A DNA stretch of 36,663 bases. Origin: Ruegeria arenilitoris. Lineage in GTDB: Bacteria > Pseudomonadota > Alphaproteobacteria > Rhodobacterales > Rhodobacteraceae. Shown here piece after piece: positions 8,809 to 17,135 of this stretch; the first letter of the stretch is position 1, and every line of letters starts with the position of its first letter. The DNA is taken from NCBI RefSeq assembly GCF_013032445.1, contig NZ_WQCA01000024.1, forward strand, positions 1-36,663, given 5' to 3'. Position numbers and translations under genes: made by a program. The notes under the pieces were generated by a model that saw only the letters and a program-made list of their open reading frames with translations, had not been told where the DNA came from and searched no databases.

Positions 8809-10488
8809 ATGACCCAAATTACCGGCGGCGAGGCCGTCTATCGCGTGCTCAAGGCCAACGGGATCGACACTGTGTTCGGCCTGTTGGGCGGCTCAATGCT
8901 GGAGCTGTACGACGCCATGTATCGGGGCGGTGAGGTGGCCTATGTCGGAGCGCGAGATGAGCGCGCGGCGGGTCACATGGCGGATGCCTGGGCGCGGACG
9001 ACCGGCAAACCCGGCGTTGTGCTGGGCGCGCAGGCCGGGCCCGGCGTGGTCAATATCGTCACTGCCGTGGCCGAGGCGCAATTGGCGTATTCCCCGATGG
9101 TGGTCATTGCCGGCGCCATCACGCGGGCCGATCAGCACAAGGACACGTTCCAGGAGGTCGACCAAGTGGCGCTGTTTGCTCCGATCTCCAAACGCTCGGT
9201 CATGGTCAGTGACCCGTCCCGACTGGTGCCGATGCTGGAGGATGCAATCCGGCTGGCGAATGCGGGCCGACGCGGGCCGGTGGTGTTGCATGTGCCGCGC
9301 GATCTGTTTGCCGCCAAGGTGCCGGTGATCGATCCGACCCCCGTGAACATCGCGCGCCCGGGGCCTGCCGCTCCGGAGGATGTCGCCGCGATGGCTGAAC
9401 TGCTTTCCTCGGCAAAACGTCCGTTGATCTTCGCGGGCGGAGGCTTCAAATGGGGCAGGGGGCGCTTGGCTCTGACCGCCTTGGCCGAGACGTTGGAGGT
9501 GCCCATAGTGGCCTCGACCGGTCATGCTGATGTGATGCGCCACGGGCACCCGTGGTTTGCCGGGCAAGCTGGGCCGCGCGGCAATCACGTGGCCAGTCGC
9601 CTGACCAAAGAGGCCGATGTGATGGTCGTGTTGGGCGCGCGGCTCGGGTTCAACTCGACCTTTCACAGCAATGAATATGTCGGTTCCGAGACGCGGATTG
9701 CACATGTGGATGTCGAGGGTTCTGCAGTAGGGCGTTATTTCCCGGCAGAAATTGCAGCCCAAGGCGATGCGCGCCTGACCGCCGAGGCGCTGACAGACGC
9801 CGCGTCCAAACCGGATTGCGGGTCTTGGCGCGATGCATTTCGTTCCGACATGGACACCCTCCGGGCTGAGCGTGCCAGGGAAGCCGCGATCGAGACCCTG
9901 CCCATGCATCCCCGCCGCGCCTTGGGCGAGTTGCGCGATGCGCTGCCTGAAAACGCAATCGTCACGCTGGACACCGGCAATACCTGCCTGCAAGCCGCCG
10001 ATCGGCTGGCGCATTACGAGCCCCTGTCGCTGATCACGCCGTTGGACTTCGGATTGGTCGGGTTCGGTCTGCCGGCGGCCATCGGCGCCAAGGCCGCAGC
10101 CCCCGACCGCCCAGTCGTCGCAGTGATGGGGGACGGCGCGTTGGGGTATACGATGATTGAAATCCAGACTGCCATTTCGCATGATCTGCCCATCGTGATC
10201 GTCGTTCTGGATAACGAGGCCTGGGGCGCCGAGAAAGCCTATCAGCAGGAGTTCTTCGGCGGACGCCTTTTGGGGGCCGAAATTAAATCTCCCCGCTTTG
10301 ACAGATTTGCGGAACTTTGTGGCGGTAAGGGTGTTTGGGTCGACGGCCCCGGCGGGTTGGGACCAGCTGTGCGCAAGGCAATATCCTGTAAGGAAACGAC
10401 GGTTATCCAAGCCAATATCGACCCCGGCGCGCTGATGACGTTGCGCAAAGACCTTTTCAAGGCACCGCAGGAAGGGGCAAAAGCATGA
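8809..10488 (+). CDS. ThDP-dependent enzyme, acetolactate synthase/sulfoacetaldehyde acetyltransferase-like
   Basis: A 559-residue thiamine-diphosphate enzyme with the usual three domains: pyrimidine-binding (about 1-170), central, and pyrophosphate-binding (about 380-540). Catalytic Glu51 lies in RDERAAGHMADAWAR. The ThDP/Mg motif runs from GDG at 441-443 to Asn469. The WGAEK...Q..F...R..G.E stretch after Asn469 and the HPRRALGELRDALPEN segment resemble sulfoacetaldehyde acetyltransferase (Xsc) from memory, although Xsc is usually longer (about 590). Other carboligases or decarboxylases remain possible. The start at 8809 follows a GGA ribosome-binding site just after the upstream stop. It probably cleaves or joins a C-C bond of the aldehyde or keto acid made by the preceding enzymes. 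Confidence 0.82.
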   Translation: MTQITGGEAVYRVLKANGIDTVFGLLGGSMLELYDAMYRGGEVAYVGARDERAAGHMADAWARTTGKPGVVLGAQAGPGVVNIVTAVAEAQLAYSPMVVIAGAITRADQHKDTFQEVDQVALFAPISKRSVMVSDPSRLVPMLEDAIRLANAGRRGPVVLHVPRDLFAAKVPVIDPTPVNIARPGPAAPEDVAAMAELLSSAKRPLIFAGGGFKWGRGRLALTALAETLEVPIVASTGHADVMRHGHPWFAGQAGPRGNHVASRLTKEADVMVVLGARLGFNSTFHSNEYVGSETRIAHVDVEGSAVGRYFPAEIAAQGDARLTAEALTDAASKPDCGSWRDAFRSDMDTLRAERAREAAIETLPMHPRRALGELRDALPENAIVTLDTGNTCLQAADRLAHYEPLSLITPLDFGLVGFGLPAAIGAKAAAPDRPVVAVMGDGALGYTMIEIQTAISHDLPIVIVVLDNEAWGAEKAYQQEFFGGRLLGAEIKSPRFDRFAELCGGKGVWVDGPGGLGPAVRKAISCKETTVIQANIDPGALMTLRKDLFKAPQEGAKA

Positions 10489-11960
10489 CCACCTGAGACA
10501 CTATCGTGATCGGTGCCGGAAACGCCGCGTTTTGCGCCGCCCGTACCGCGCGCGAAAAAGGTGCAAGCGTCCTGATGCTGGAATGCGCGCCCAAAGAGGA
10601 AAACGGTGGCAATTCCCGCTATACCGCTGGTGCCATCCGCTTTGCGTATGACGGGGTCGACGACATTCGCGCGCTTTGCCCCGACCTTTCGGGGGACCAG
10701 ATCGTGATCACCGATTTCGGCACCTATACCGAGGAACAATTCTTTGACGACATGTTTCGCGTCACTCGATTCCGCACCGATCCGGCCCTGTGTGAACGCA
10801 TTGTGCGGTCTTCACGAGAGACTATGCACTGGATGCGTTCCAAGGGTATTCGGTTCATGCCGATCTATGGCCGCCAGGCTTTCAAGGTCGATGGGCGCTT
10901 CAAATTCTGGGGCGGTCTGACTTTGGAAAGCTGGGGCGGTGGTCCGGGGCTGGTGGACGCCTATACGGAAATCGCCAAAGCATCGGGCATCGAAATCCGC
11001 TATGACACCCGCGCCGTCAAACTGCTGACGGACGGCCATGCGGTGACGGGTGTGAAGATGCGCCATAAGGACCAGTTGGAGAATATCAGCGCAAAGCCGG
11101 TTGTTGTTGCCGCAGGAGGGTTTCAGGCCAGCCCCGAGATGCGCACCCGTTACCTCGGCCCCGGCTGGGAAATGGCGCGCGTGCGCGGTTCGCGTTTCAA
11201 CACCGGTGAGGGCCTGAAGATGGCGATGGAGATTGGGGCCTCGACCTAAGGCAACTGGTCTGGGTGCCACGCTGTTGGCTGGGACTATAACGCACCCGAA
11301 TTTGGTGATCTGGATGTTGGCGACGGGTTCCAGAAACACTCTTATCCATGGGGTATAATGGTCAACGCGACCGGGCGGCGCTTCGTGAACGAGGGCGCGG
11401 ATTTTCGCAACTATACCTACGCCAAATATGGCCGCGTGATCCTGAACCAGCCCGATCAGTTCGCCTGGCAGATCTTCGATTCCAAAGTCACGCATCTGTT
11501 GCGCGACGAATACCGGATCAAGCGGATCACCAAGGTGACTGCGCCAACGCTTGAGGCGCTCGCCGAAAAGCTTGAAGGGGTTGATTCCCGGACGTTTTTG
11601 CACGAGATCAAATCCTACAACGCCGCCGTGGACACAGACACGGTTTTCGACCCGAACGTCAAGGATGGGCGCGGAACCAGGGGCGTGGACATTCCCAAAT
11701 CCAACTGGGCCAACACCATCGAACAAGGCCCGTTCGAAGCTTATCAGGTCGGCTGCGGCATCACTTTCACGTTCGGCGGTCTGCGCATTGATCCTGAGAC
11801 GGCTCAGGTGCTGGACAACGGCCTTGCTCCGATTCCCGGGCTTTTTGCGGCAGGTGAACTGGTTGGGGGTGTTTTCTTCTTTAACTACCCCGGAGGAACC
11901 GGATTGATTAACGGGTCCGTTTTCGGACGATTGGCGGGGTCCAGCGCGGGTGACGCGTGA
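10485..11960 (+). pseudogene. TcuA-like FAD-dependent dehydrogenase with two in-frame stop codons
   Basis: Continuous homology to fumarate-reductase-type flavoproteins of the tricarballylate dehydrogenase (TcuA) kind runs through the whole frame, 491 codons before the final stop. The natural start at 10485 overlaps the previous stop (ATGA), but codon 4 is TGA (10494-10496), immediately before the FAD-binding strand DTIVIGAGNAAFCAAR. Codon 255 is TAA (11247-11249), sitting between GAST and GNWSGCHAVGWD, where related proteins usually have an aromatic residue. No frameshift is visible. The C-terminal FAD-closing segment (GLFAAGELVGGVFFFNYPGGTGL) is intact. A GTG at 10506 could start translation but would cut the first strand. 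Most likely a recent pseudogene; base-calling errors or read-through are less likely. Confidence 0.85.
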
Positions 11961-12090
11961 GGCTTGCGCATTTTCGCTTGGATCTTGTCAGACGTGTTCG
12001 AAACGCCGTCTAACAGACCAGTGATGCTGTTCGATCAGCCCGTACACAGCGCATGGTCGTCAATTAACCCCAAAGCCTGCGCCACACCCG
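11961..12090. other. spacer between convergent genes
   Basis: This gap separates the broken flavoprotein gene and the XRE-type regulator. A short imperfect stem (AGACG near 11988, CGTCT near 12008) may act in termination, but there is no T-run and I do not call a terminator. Confidence 0.3.
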
Positions 12091-12858
12091 TCATTCGGAC
12101 GCGTGCAGGAGGTGTTGCCGGATCTTGGTGTCCACCCTGGCGCTTTGCAGGTCGACGATACCGCTTTTCGAGAACAGCTCTCGGACAGAGCGGTAATTCT
12201 CGGCTCGTTTCCAAACAACAGGAGAGGAGGTCGGTTCCCGTCCGGATAACGACGCCAGATAAGACATGGTTCCGAACAACAGCTTTGACTTGTCGCGATG
12301 TGGCTTGTTCAGAATGTACAGGCTGAGGGGCGCGTCCGGACCGCGCTCGGAATCGACGACAAAAACCTGCCCCGCGCGGAATGCGGCTTTGCCGTTACAT
12401 CTTGTCCAGCGGCGCGTCGATGACTTCCCTTCGCTCAGCGCTTCGACGATCCGGCTGTAGACCGTCCCATTGCGCTCATCCAAAAAGGCCACGTTGATGA
12501 TGACTTTGGCCGGATCGTTGGGGGCGCGAAAGAACACCTGATAAGACCCCAAAAAAGCCCGCAGCCGTTGAAGATCCCCCGGGAACACATCGATCAGTGG
12601 GTCGCGCCGCCGGTCTGCCTCGGTTTTCGCTAACTGAGTGGTGTGGCGACGCAGCTCTGCGGGATCGCCCAGCAGGATATGCTCGCCCACATCGAAGAAC
12701 CGGCTGATACGACGCAAGTTGTTGGGCGAGGGCATGCTGCGACCGTTGAGGTATTTGGCGAATTGCTGATGGTTGATGCCAATTTCCCTGCAAACGGCGG
12801 CCACCGACGGGTAGTCGGCACAAAGGTGACGCAGGTTTGCAGCTAAATCCTGATGCAT
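12091..12858 (-). CDS. XRE-type helix-turn-helix regulator with uncharacterised C-terminal domain
   Basis: A 255-residue protein starting at 12858; an upstream in-frame ATG at 12951 would add an unlikely 31-residue tail lacking family character. Residues about 5-62 form a Cro/C1-type helix-turn-helix with the segments VAAVCREIGINHQQFAKYLNGRSMPSPNNLRRISRFFDV. The rest (about 90-250) is a beta-rich domain I do not recognise, probably for ligand sensing. It faces away from the ABC binding protein gene at 12980, with 121 bases between them, and is the obvious candidate to regulate that gene. Confidence 0.8.
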   Translation of the reverse strand: MHQDLAANLRHLCADYPSVAAVCREIGINHQQFAKYLNGRSMPSPNNLRRISRFFDVGEHILLGDPAELRRHTTQLAKTEADRRRDPLIDVFPGDLQRLRAFLGSYQVFFRAPNDPAKVIINVAFLDERNGTVYSRIVEALSEGKSSTRRWTRCNGKAAFRAGQVFVVDSERGPDAPLSLYILNKPHRDKSKLLFGTMSYLASLSGREPTSSPVVWKRAENYRSVRELFSKSGIVDLQSARVDTKIRQHLLHASE

Positions 12859-12900
12859 AAGCGGTTGAGCCCTAAGTCGCGTAAACTCGCTAAAGAAAGC

Positions 12901-12915
12901 ATAATGTGGCGTTAT
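12901..12915. promoter_or_regulatory. weak inverted repeat in divergent spacer
   Basis: ATAATG-TGGC-GTTAT lies between the XRE regulator and the ABC binding protein genes. The arms are imperfect and short. It could be an operator for the regulator, but support is position only. Confidence 0.25.
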
Positions 12916-12979
12916 TGTTAAGCCTAAACTGGTGCGTGATCTTGCGGGCAACAGAAGGACACCCAGGGGAGGTCAATCA

Positions 12980-14581
12980 ATGGATAAGTTTCAATACGTG
13001 CGGCAGATGGAACAGCGTCTGCAATTGCGTCAGGTGGATCGCCGTCAATTCATGCGTGGTGTTCTGGCCACCGGCATGACCGTCAGTGCAGCGACGCTTT
13101 TGGCGGATCGCGCGATCGCGGCGACGCCCCAAAAAGGCGGAAGCATGATTGCCGGGATCGGTCACGGCGGGACGACCGAGCAGCTCAATCCTGGGCAGAT
13201 CTCAGCGGGTTTTCTGATCCCGCTTAGCCTGGGCATGAACGGCTTCCTGACCGCGATTGACGCGGACAGCAACGTGCAGCCATCGCTTGCGAAGTCTTGG
13301 GAGGCATCGCCGGACGCGTCGGTCTGGACCTTCGAACTGCGCGACGGGGTCGAGTTCCACAATGGCCGCACGGTGACGACCGAGGACGTGATTGCCTCGA
13401 TCAATTTTCACCGTGGTGAAGGTTCAACCTCGACCGGGGCGCCTCTGCTGGCCGGTGTAAAGGACCTGCGTGCAGACGGGCCACAGACCATCGTTTTTGA
13501 ACTTGAAGGCGGCAATGCGGATTTCCCGGCAATTCTCAGCGATTACCGTTTTGCCATCCTTCCGGCCGATGGTGACAGTATTGACTGGCAATCCGGCATT
13601 GGCTGCGGAGCCTATCAACTAAAGGATTTCCAGCCGGGGATCTCGGCGGATCTGGCCCGTCACGTGAACCACTGGAACCCTGATGTCGCGCATGTGGACG
13701 AATGGAAACTTCTGGTGTTGCTGGATACAACCGCACGTATGGCGGCACTCTCGGCGGGGTCGGTCGACATTGCGGACAAGGTTGACCCCAAGACGGCCAA
13801 ATTTGTCTCGCGTGATCCAAACGTTACGCTGCATTCGGTTGCCGGTACGCAGCATTATTCCTTCCCGATGCTGACCAATGCCGCGCCTTTTGACGACAAC
13901 AATATCCGCCAGGCGATCAAATGGGGCATCGACCGGCAGGAACTGGTTGACAAGATTTTGCTGGGTTATGGCGAGGTCGGCAATGACCATCCGATCGGGT
14001 CTGGTCAGAAGTATTTCAATGCCGAGCTGGAGCAAAAGACTTTCGACCCGGACAAGGCCAGATACTTCCTGAAACAGGCTGGATTGGACTCGCTGGATGT
14101 CGAACTCTCGTCTTCGGATGCCGCTTTCCCCGGCGCGGTGGACGCGGCGACGCTGATTTCGAACTCGGCGGCGAAATGCGGGATCAACGTTTCCGTCAAA
14201 CGTGAGCCCAATGATGGCTATTGGTCCGAGGTCTGGACGAAAAAGCCCTGGTGCGCCAGCTATTGGGCCGGGCGACCGGTCGAGGATCTGATGTTCTCAT
14301 TGGCGTTCCAATCCGGTGTGGCGTGGAACGAATCTCTCTGGTCGCATGAGAAATTCGACAAGATTCTGGTTGAGGCTCGGGCTGAGCTGGACACCGACAA
14401 GCGCCGCCAGATGTATGGTGAGATGCAGGATATCGTGGCCAATCAGGGCGGTGTCGCGATCCCGATGTTTGCCTCATACGTCTTTGCCACGCGCCCAAGT
14501 GTCGGCACGCCCGAGAAATTCTGCTCGAATCTGGATTTGGATGGAAGCAGCTTTATGGAGCGTTGGTGGAAAGCCGAATAG
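12980..14581 (+). CDS. ABC transporter substrate-binding protein, peptide/opine type (SBP family 5)
   Basis: A 533-residue exported binding protein. The N-terminus has a twin-arginine signal: DRRQFMRG at 20-27, then a hydrophobic stretch ending ADRAIAA, with cleavage expected near residue 48. The mature part shows family 5 landmarks such as LAKSWEASPDASVWTFELRDGVEFHNG and the later DNNIRQAIKWGIDRQELVDKILLGYG. The start at 12980 follows a strong GGGGAGGT site; the frame extends upstream to 12932 without support. No permease or ATPase genes are next to it, so it is an orphan or works with a transporter encoded elsewhere. The downstream M81 peptidase-like gene is likely co-transcribed. Confidence 0.9.
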   Translation: MDKFQYVRQMEQRLQLRQVDRRQFMRGVLATGMTVSAATLLADRAIAATPQKGGSMIAGIGHGGTTEQLNPGQISAGFLIPLSLGMNGFLTAIDADSNVQPSLAKSWEASPDASVWTFELRDGVEFHNGRTVTTEDVIASINFHRGEGSTSTGAPLLAGVKDLRADGPQTIVFELEGGNADFPAILSDYRFAILPADGDSIDWQSGIGCGAYQLKDFQPGISADLARHVNHWNPDVAHVDEWKLLVLLDTTARMAALSAGSVDIADKVDPKTAKFVSRDPNVTLHSVAGTQHYSFPMLTNAAPFDDNNIRQAIKWGIDRQELVDKILLGYGEVGNDHPIGSGQKYFNAELEQKTFDPDKARYFLKQAGLDSLDVELSSSDAAFPGAVDAATLISNSAAKCGINVSVKREPNDGYWSEVWTKKPWCASYWAGRPVEDLMFSLAFQSGVAWNESLWSHEKFDKILVEARAELDTDKRRQMYGEMQDIVANQGGVAIPMFASYVFATRPSVGTPEKFCSNLDLDGSSFMERWWKAE

Positions 14582-14600
14582 CGCGATAACATCGCCAGGG

Positions 14601-14629
14601 ATCAGAGGATGGCTCTTGCAGTCGTCCTC
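14601..14629 (+). promoter_or_regulatory. intercistronic hairpin
   Basis: CAGAGGA and TCCTCTG form a 7-bp stem with a 15-base loop in the 72-base gap between the binding protein and M81 genes. No T-run follows, so it may protect the upstream mRNA or weaken read-through instead of ending transcription. Confidence 0.4.
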
Positions 14630-14653
14630 TGACGTGTTGGGGACAGGAAATTC

Positions 14654-16129
14654 ATGAAACTTTTCATTGCCACTTTGTCGACCGAGACAAACACGTTTTG
14701 CACCATGCCGACCGCGATGTCAGGTTTTGAGGATTATTTCCTGCGCCATGGTGCGGCGACCCAAGAGCCGCCAAACCTAATGACCGAGGCACTGCATGTG
14801 TGGCGTGATAAGGCCGAAGCTCTGGGCTGGCAGGTCATCGAAAGCCTGACCGCTGTAGCGGAGCCCGCCGGGCCGACCACGCGCAGTTGTTATGACGCGC
14901 TGAGCGGTGAGATTCTGTCTGATCTGGCAGAATGTGGCGGGGCAGATATCATCCTGTTGCAGCTTCACGGCGCGATGGTGGCCGAGCATATCGAGGATTG
15001 CGAGGGCGACCTTCTGGCCCGCGCGCGCGCCTTGTGTCCGGAGGCAACGATTGGGGTTTCGCTGGATCTGCATTCTCACCTGACGGAAAAGATGCTGGAA
15101 GCCAGTGATCTGATCGTTCATTTCAGGGAATATCCGCATGACGATGCAACGGCCTGTGCGGTCGAGTTGTTCGATCTGGCCCGGCGGGCACATGCGGGCG
15201 AAATCACGCCTAAGATGGCGTATTTTGATACCCGTATGGTGAACCTCTATCTGACCAAAGCCGGGGCGATGAAAGATTTTGTGACTGAGATGGCCGCGGC
15301 TCAGCTCGGACCCGGCGTGCTGTCGGTTTCACTGAGTCACGGATTTCCCTGGGCAGATGTCGAAGATGTTGGCGCGCGGATGCTGGTTATTACAGATGAC
15401 CAACCACATCTGGCCGCGCAAATCGCCGAGGAGTTGGGCCGGCGCTTCTTTGATCAGCGCTACGAGGTGACCACGCGGTATCTGCCAATCTCCGAGGCTC
15501 TTGAACAGGTTGGCACGCGTTCCGGGCTGTGTGTCCTGGCCGATATGGGTGACAATTCCGGCGGCGGTGCGCCGGGCGATGCTACCCACTTGCTGAATGC
15601 CATGATGGCGCACGGAATGACGAATTTTGCCAGCGGCCTGTTCTGGGATCCCGGAGTGGTGCGTATTTGTCAGGACGCGGGCATCGGCAGCCGATTGACG
15701 CTTCGGCTTGGTGGGAAAACGGGTGTGGTTTCGGGCGACCCCATCGACCTGACCGCACAGGTTATGAACATTCAGACGGGCCTGGGTCAGCATCTTGGCA
15801 CCGGTCTTGAACCCATGGGCACCGTGGTCTGGTTGCGCCTGGAGGGCGATATCGACCTGCTGGTCAACGACCTGCGCGTTCAGGTCTACCACCCTGAAGC
15901 CTTTGAGCAGATCGGTATCCGGTTGGCCGAGAAATCGGTGGTGGCGGTGAAGTCCCTGTTCCACTTCTACGGCACGTTCAGCCAAATCTCGGATCACATC
16001 CTGCAGGTTGCCAGCCCCGGCGGCACCCAGCCGGCGTTCCACAACCTTGCACTGACCAAACGCAAGCTGCCGTTCTGGCCTGCGGTGGCGCAGCCATTTG
16101 CGGATGAATGCCTTGCGGATGCCGGATAG
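14654..16129 (+). CDS. M81 family metallopeptidase, microcystinase C (MlrC)-like
   Basis: A 491-residue M81 protein. The MlrC fold is recognised by LFIATLSTETNTFC at the N-terminus, LLQLHGAMVAEHIEDCEGDLL, the predicted zinc-ligand segment SLDLHSH at about 137-143, and DMGDNSGGGAPGDATH in the C-terminal domain. MlrC cleaves linearised microcystin, but most family members sit beside transporters and amino-acid catabolism genes and have unknown substrates. Here it follows an exported peptide-type binding protein, which suggests hydrolysis of an imported amide or small peptide-like compound. Start 14654 has a CAGGAAA site 6-7 bases upstream. It converges with the LysR gene that ends 6 bases further on. 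Confidence 0.88.
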   Translation: MKLFIATLSTETNTFCTMPTAMSGFEDYFLRHGAATQEPPNLMTEALHVWRDKAEALGWQVIESLTAVAEPAGPTTRSCYDALSGEILSDLAECGGADIILLQLHGAMVAEHIEDCEGDLLARARALCPEATIGVSLDLHSHLTEKMLEASDLIVHFREYPHDDATACAVELFDLARRAHAGEITPKMAYFDTRMVNLYLTKAGAMKDFVTEMAAAQLGPGVLSVSLSHGFPWADVEDVGARMLVITDDQPHLAAQIAEELGRRFFDQRYEVTTRYLPISEALEQVGTRSGLCVLADMGDNSGGGAPGDATHLLNAMMAHGMTNFASGLFWDPGVVRICQDAGIGSRLTLRLGGKTGVVSGDPIDLTAQVMNIQTGLGQHLGTGLEPMGTVVWLRLEGDIDLLVNDLRVQVYHPEAFEQIGIRLAEKSVVAVKSLFHFYGTFSQISDHILQVASPGGTQPAFHNLALTKRKLPFWPAVAQPFADECLADAG

Positions 16130-16134
16130 CGGTT

Positions 16135-17043
16135 TCAATCGACGGTCCGGGCGGACAGAATCCAATCGCGGACAACCTCGGCCTCTGGCGTCAGGGGGCG
16201 GGACTTGGACCAGACCAGATAAAACCCCTTTCCGGTTCTCCACGTCCATTCCGGCCGCGCCGCCAGGATACCTTGCTGAACCAGTGGGCCGACAATGTGG
16301 TGCCAGCCGAAGGCAAACCCTTCGCCCGCCATTGCCGCCTGCAGAACCAGGGCATAGTCGTTCAGGCGCAGACCACTGCGGGGCGTGACCTCGGTGATGC
16401 CGAACTCGCGGAACCATTGATCCCACGAGGGGCGTTCGCGGATGGGTTCTTCCAGATGAATGAGACGTTGGTTCAGCAGGCCCGGCACACTGCGCAGGGT
16501 CACTGCCGCAGCCATGACGCGGGGCGAGGCAACAGGGTAGATCACCTCGTCCGATATCAGCCGCGCCTCGCAATCCGGCCAGTTGCCATCGCCTAGCCGC
16601 ACCGCAAGGCTGATGGTTTCAACGGTCAGGTCCGGTTCCCGGTCACTGGACTGCAGGCGCAGGTCGATATCGGGGTGGTTTTGCTGAAAAGACGCGATGC
16701 GAGGCACCAGCCAGTAATTGTTGAACGCCGAAGAGGCGCTGAGCGTGACGTGATCATTGCTGGCAAACTGCCGGATCGAGGCGGCGGAATGTGACAGCAT
16801 CTCGAAGGCGCGGGTGACGTCGGCAAACAGACGAGTTCCCGCATTTGTCAAAGTGATCCGGCGATGGCTGCGCCGAAACAGCACAACACCAAGCGATGTT
16901 TCAAGCTGCTTAATTGAAGCACTGACCGCCGGTTGCTGCACGTTAAGCTCCTGCGCCGCTCGCGTGAAAGATTGCAGGCGGGCGGCGGCCTCGAAGACGA
17001 CCAGATGGCGGGGTGACCCCAGTTGCTTCCAGAGTTCTTGCAT
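16135..17043 (-). CDS. LysR-family regulator, second copy
   Basis: A 302-residue LysR protein. The helix-turn-helix covers about residues 15-60, with RLQSFTRAAQELNVQQPAVSASIKQLETSLGVVLF and RRSHRRITLTNAG. The effector domain follows from about 90 (DHVTLSASSAFNNYWLVPRI). It is divergent from the second MttB-like operon with 92 bases between, and probably regulates it. It is not close to the first LysR protein apart from the family pattern, so the two MttB operons seem separately controlled. Confidence 0.9.
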   Translation of the reverse strand: MQELWKQLGSPRHLVVFEAAARLQSFTRAAQELNVQQPAVSASIKQLETSLGVVLFRRSHRRITLTNAGTRLFADVTRAFEMLSHSAASIRQFASNDHVTLSASSAFNNYWLVPRIASFQQNHPDIDLRLQSSDREPDLTVETISLAVRLGDGNWPDCEARLISDEVIYPVASPRVMAAAVTLRSVPGLLNQRLIHLEEPIRERPSWDQWFREFGITEVTPRSGLRLNDYALVLQAAMAGEGFAFGWHHIVGPLVQQGILAARPEWTWRTGKGFYLVWSKSRPLTPEAEVVRDWILSARTVD

Positions 17044-17053
17044 AATCTGTGTT

Positions 17054-17066
17054 TATGCAAATCATA
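17054..17066. promoter_or_regulatory. possible LysR site (TATG-CAAAT-CATA)
   Basis: A short dyad fitting the T-N11-A pattern of LysR binding sites lies 11 bases outside the regulator start, in the divergent spacer. The arms are only 4 bases, so chance is a real alternative. Confidence 0.3.
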
Positions 17067-17135
17067 CAATTTTTCAAGCGTCACAACGCTGTTTTCATGA
17101 GGGTAGTATCACGCGAAATATTGGAGTGACTCATA

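Noticed and set aside
8893..10410. 505-codon antisense frame opposite the ThDP enzyme
   Set aside because: Sense frame has the complete ThDP motif set; the antisense is compositional.
10494..10496. TGA at codon 4 as a selenocysteine codon
   Set aside because: It lies before the FAD strand, not in an active site, no selenocysteine insertion element was recognised, and a second stop (TAA) occurs later.
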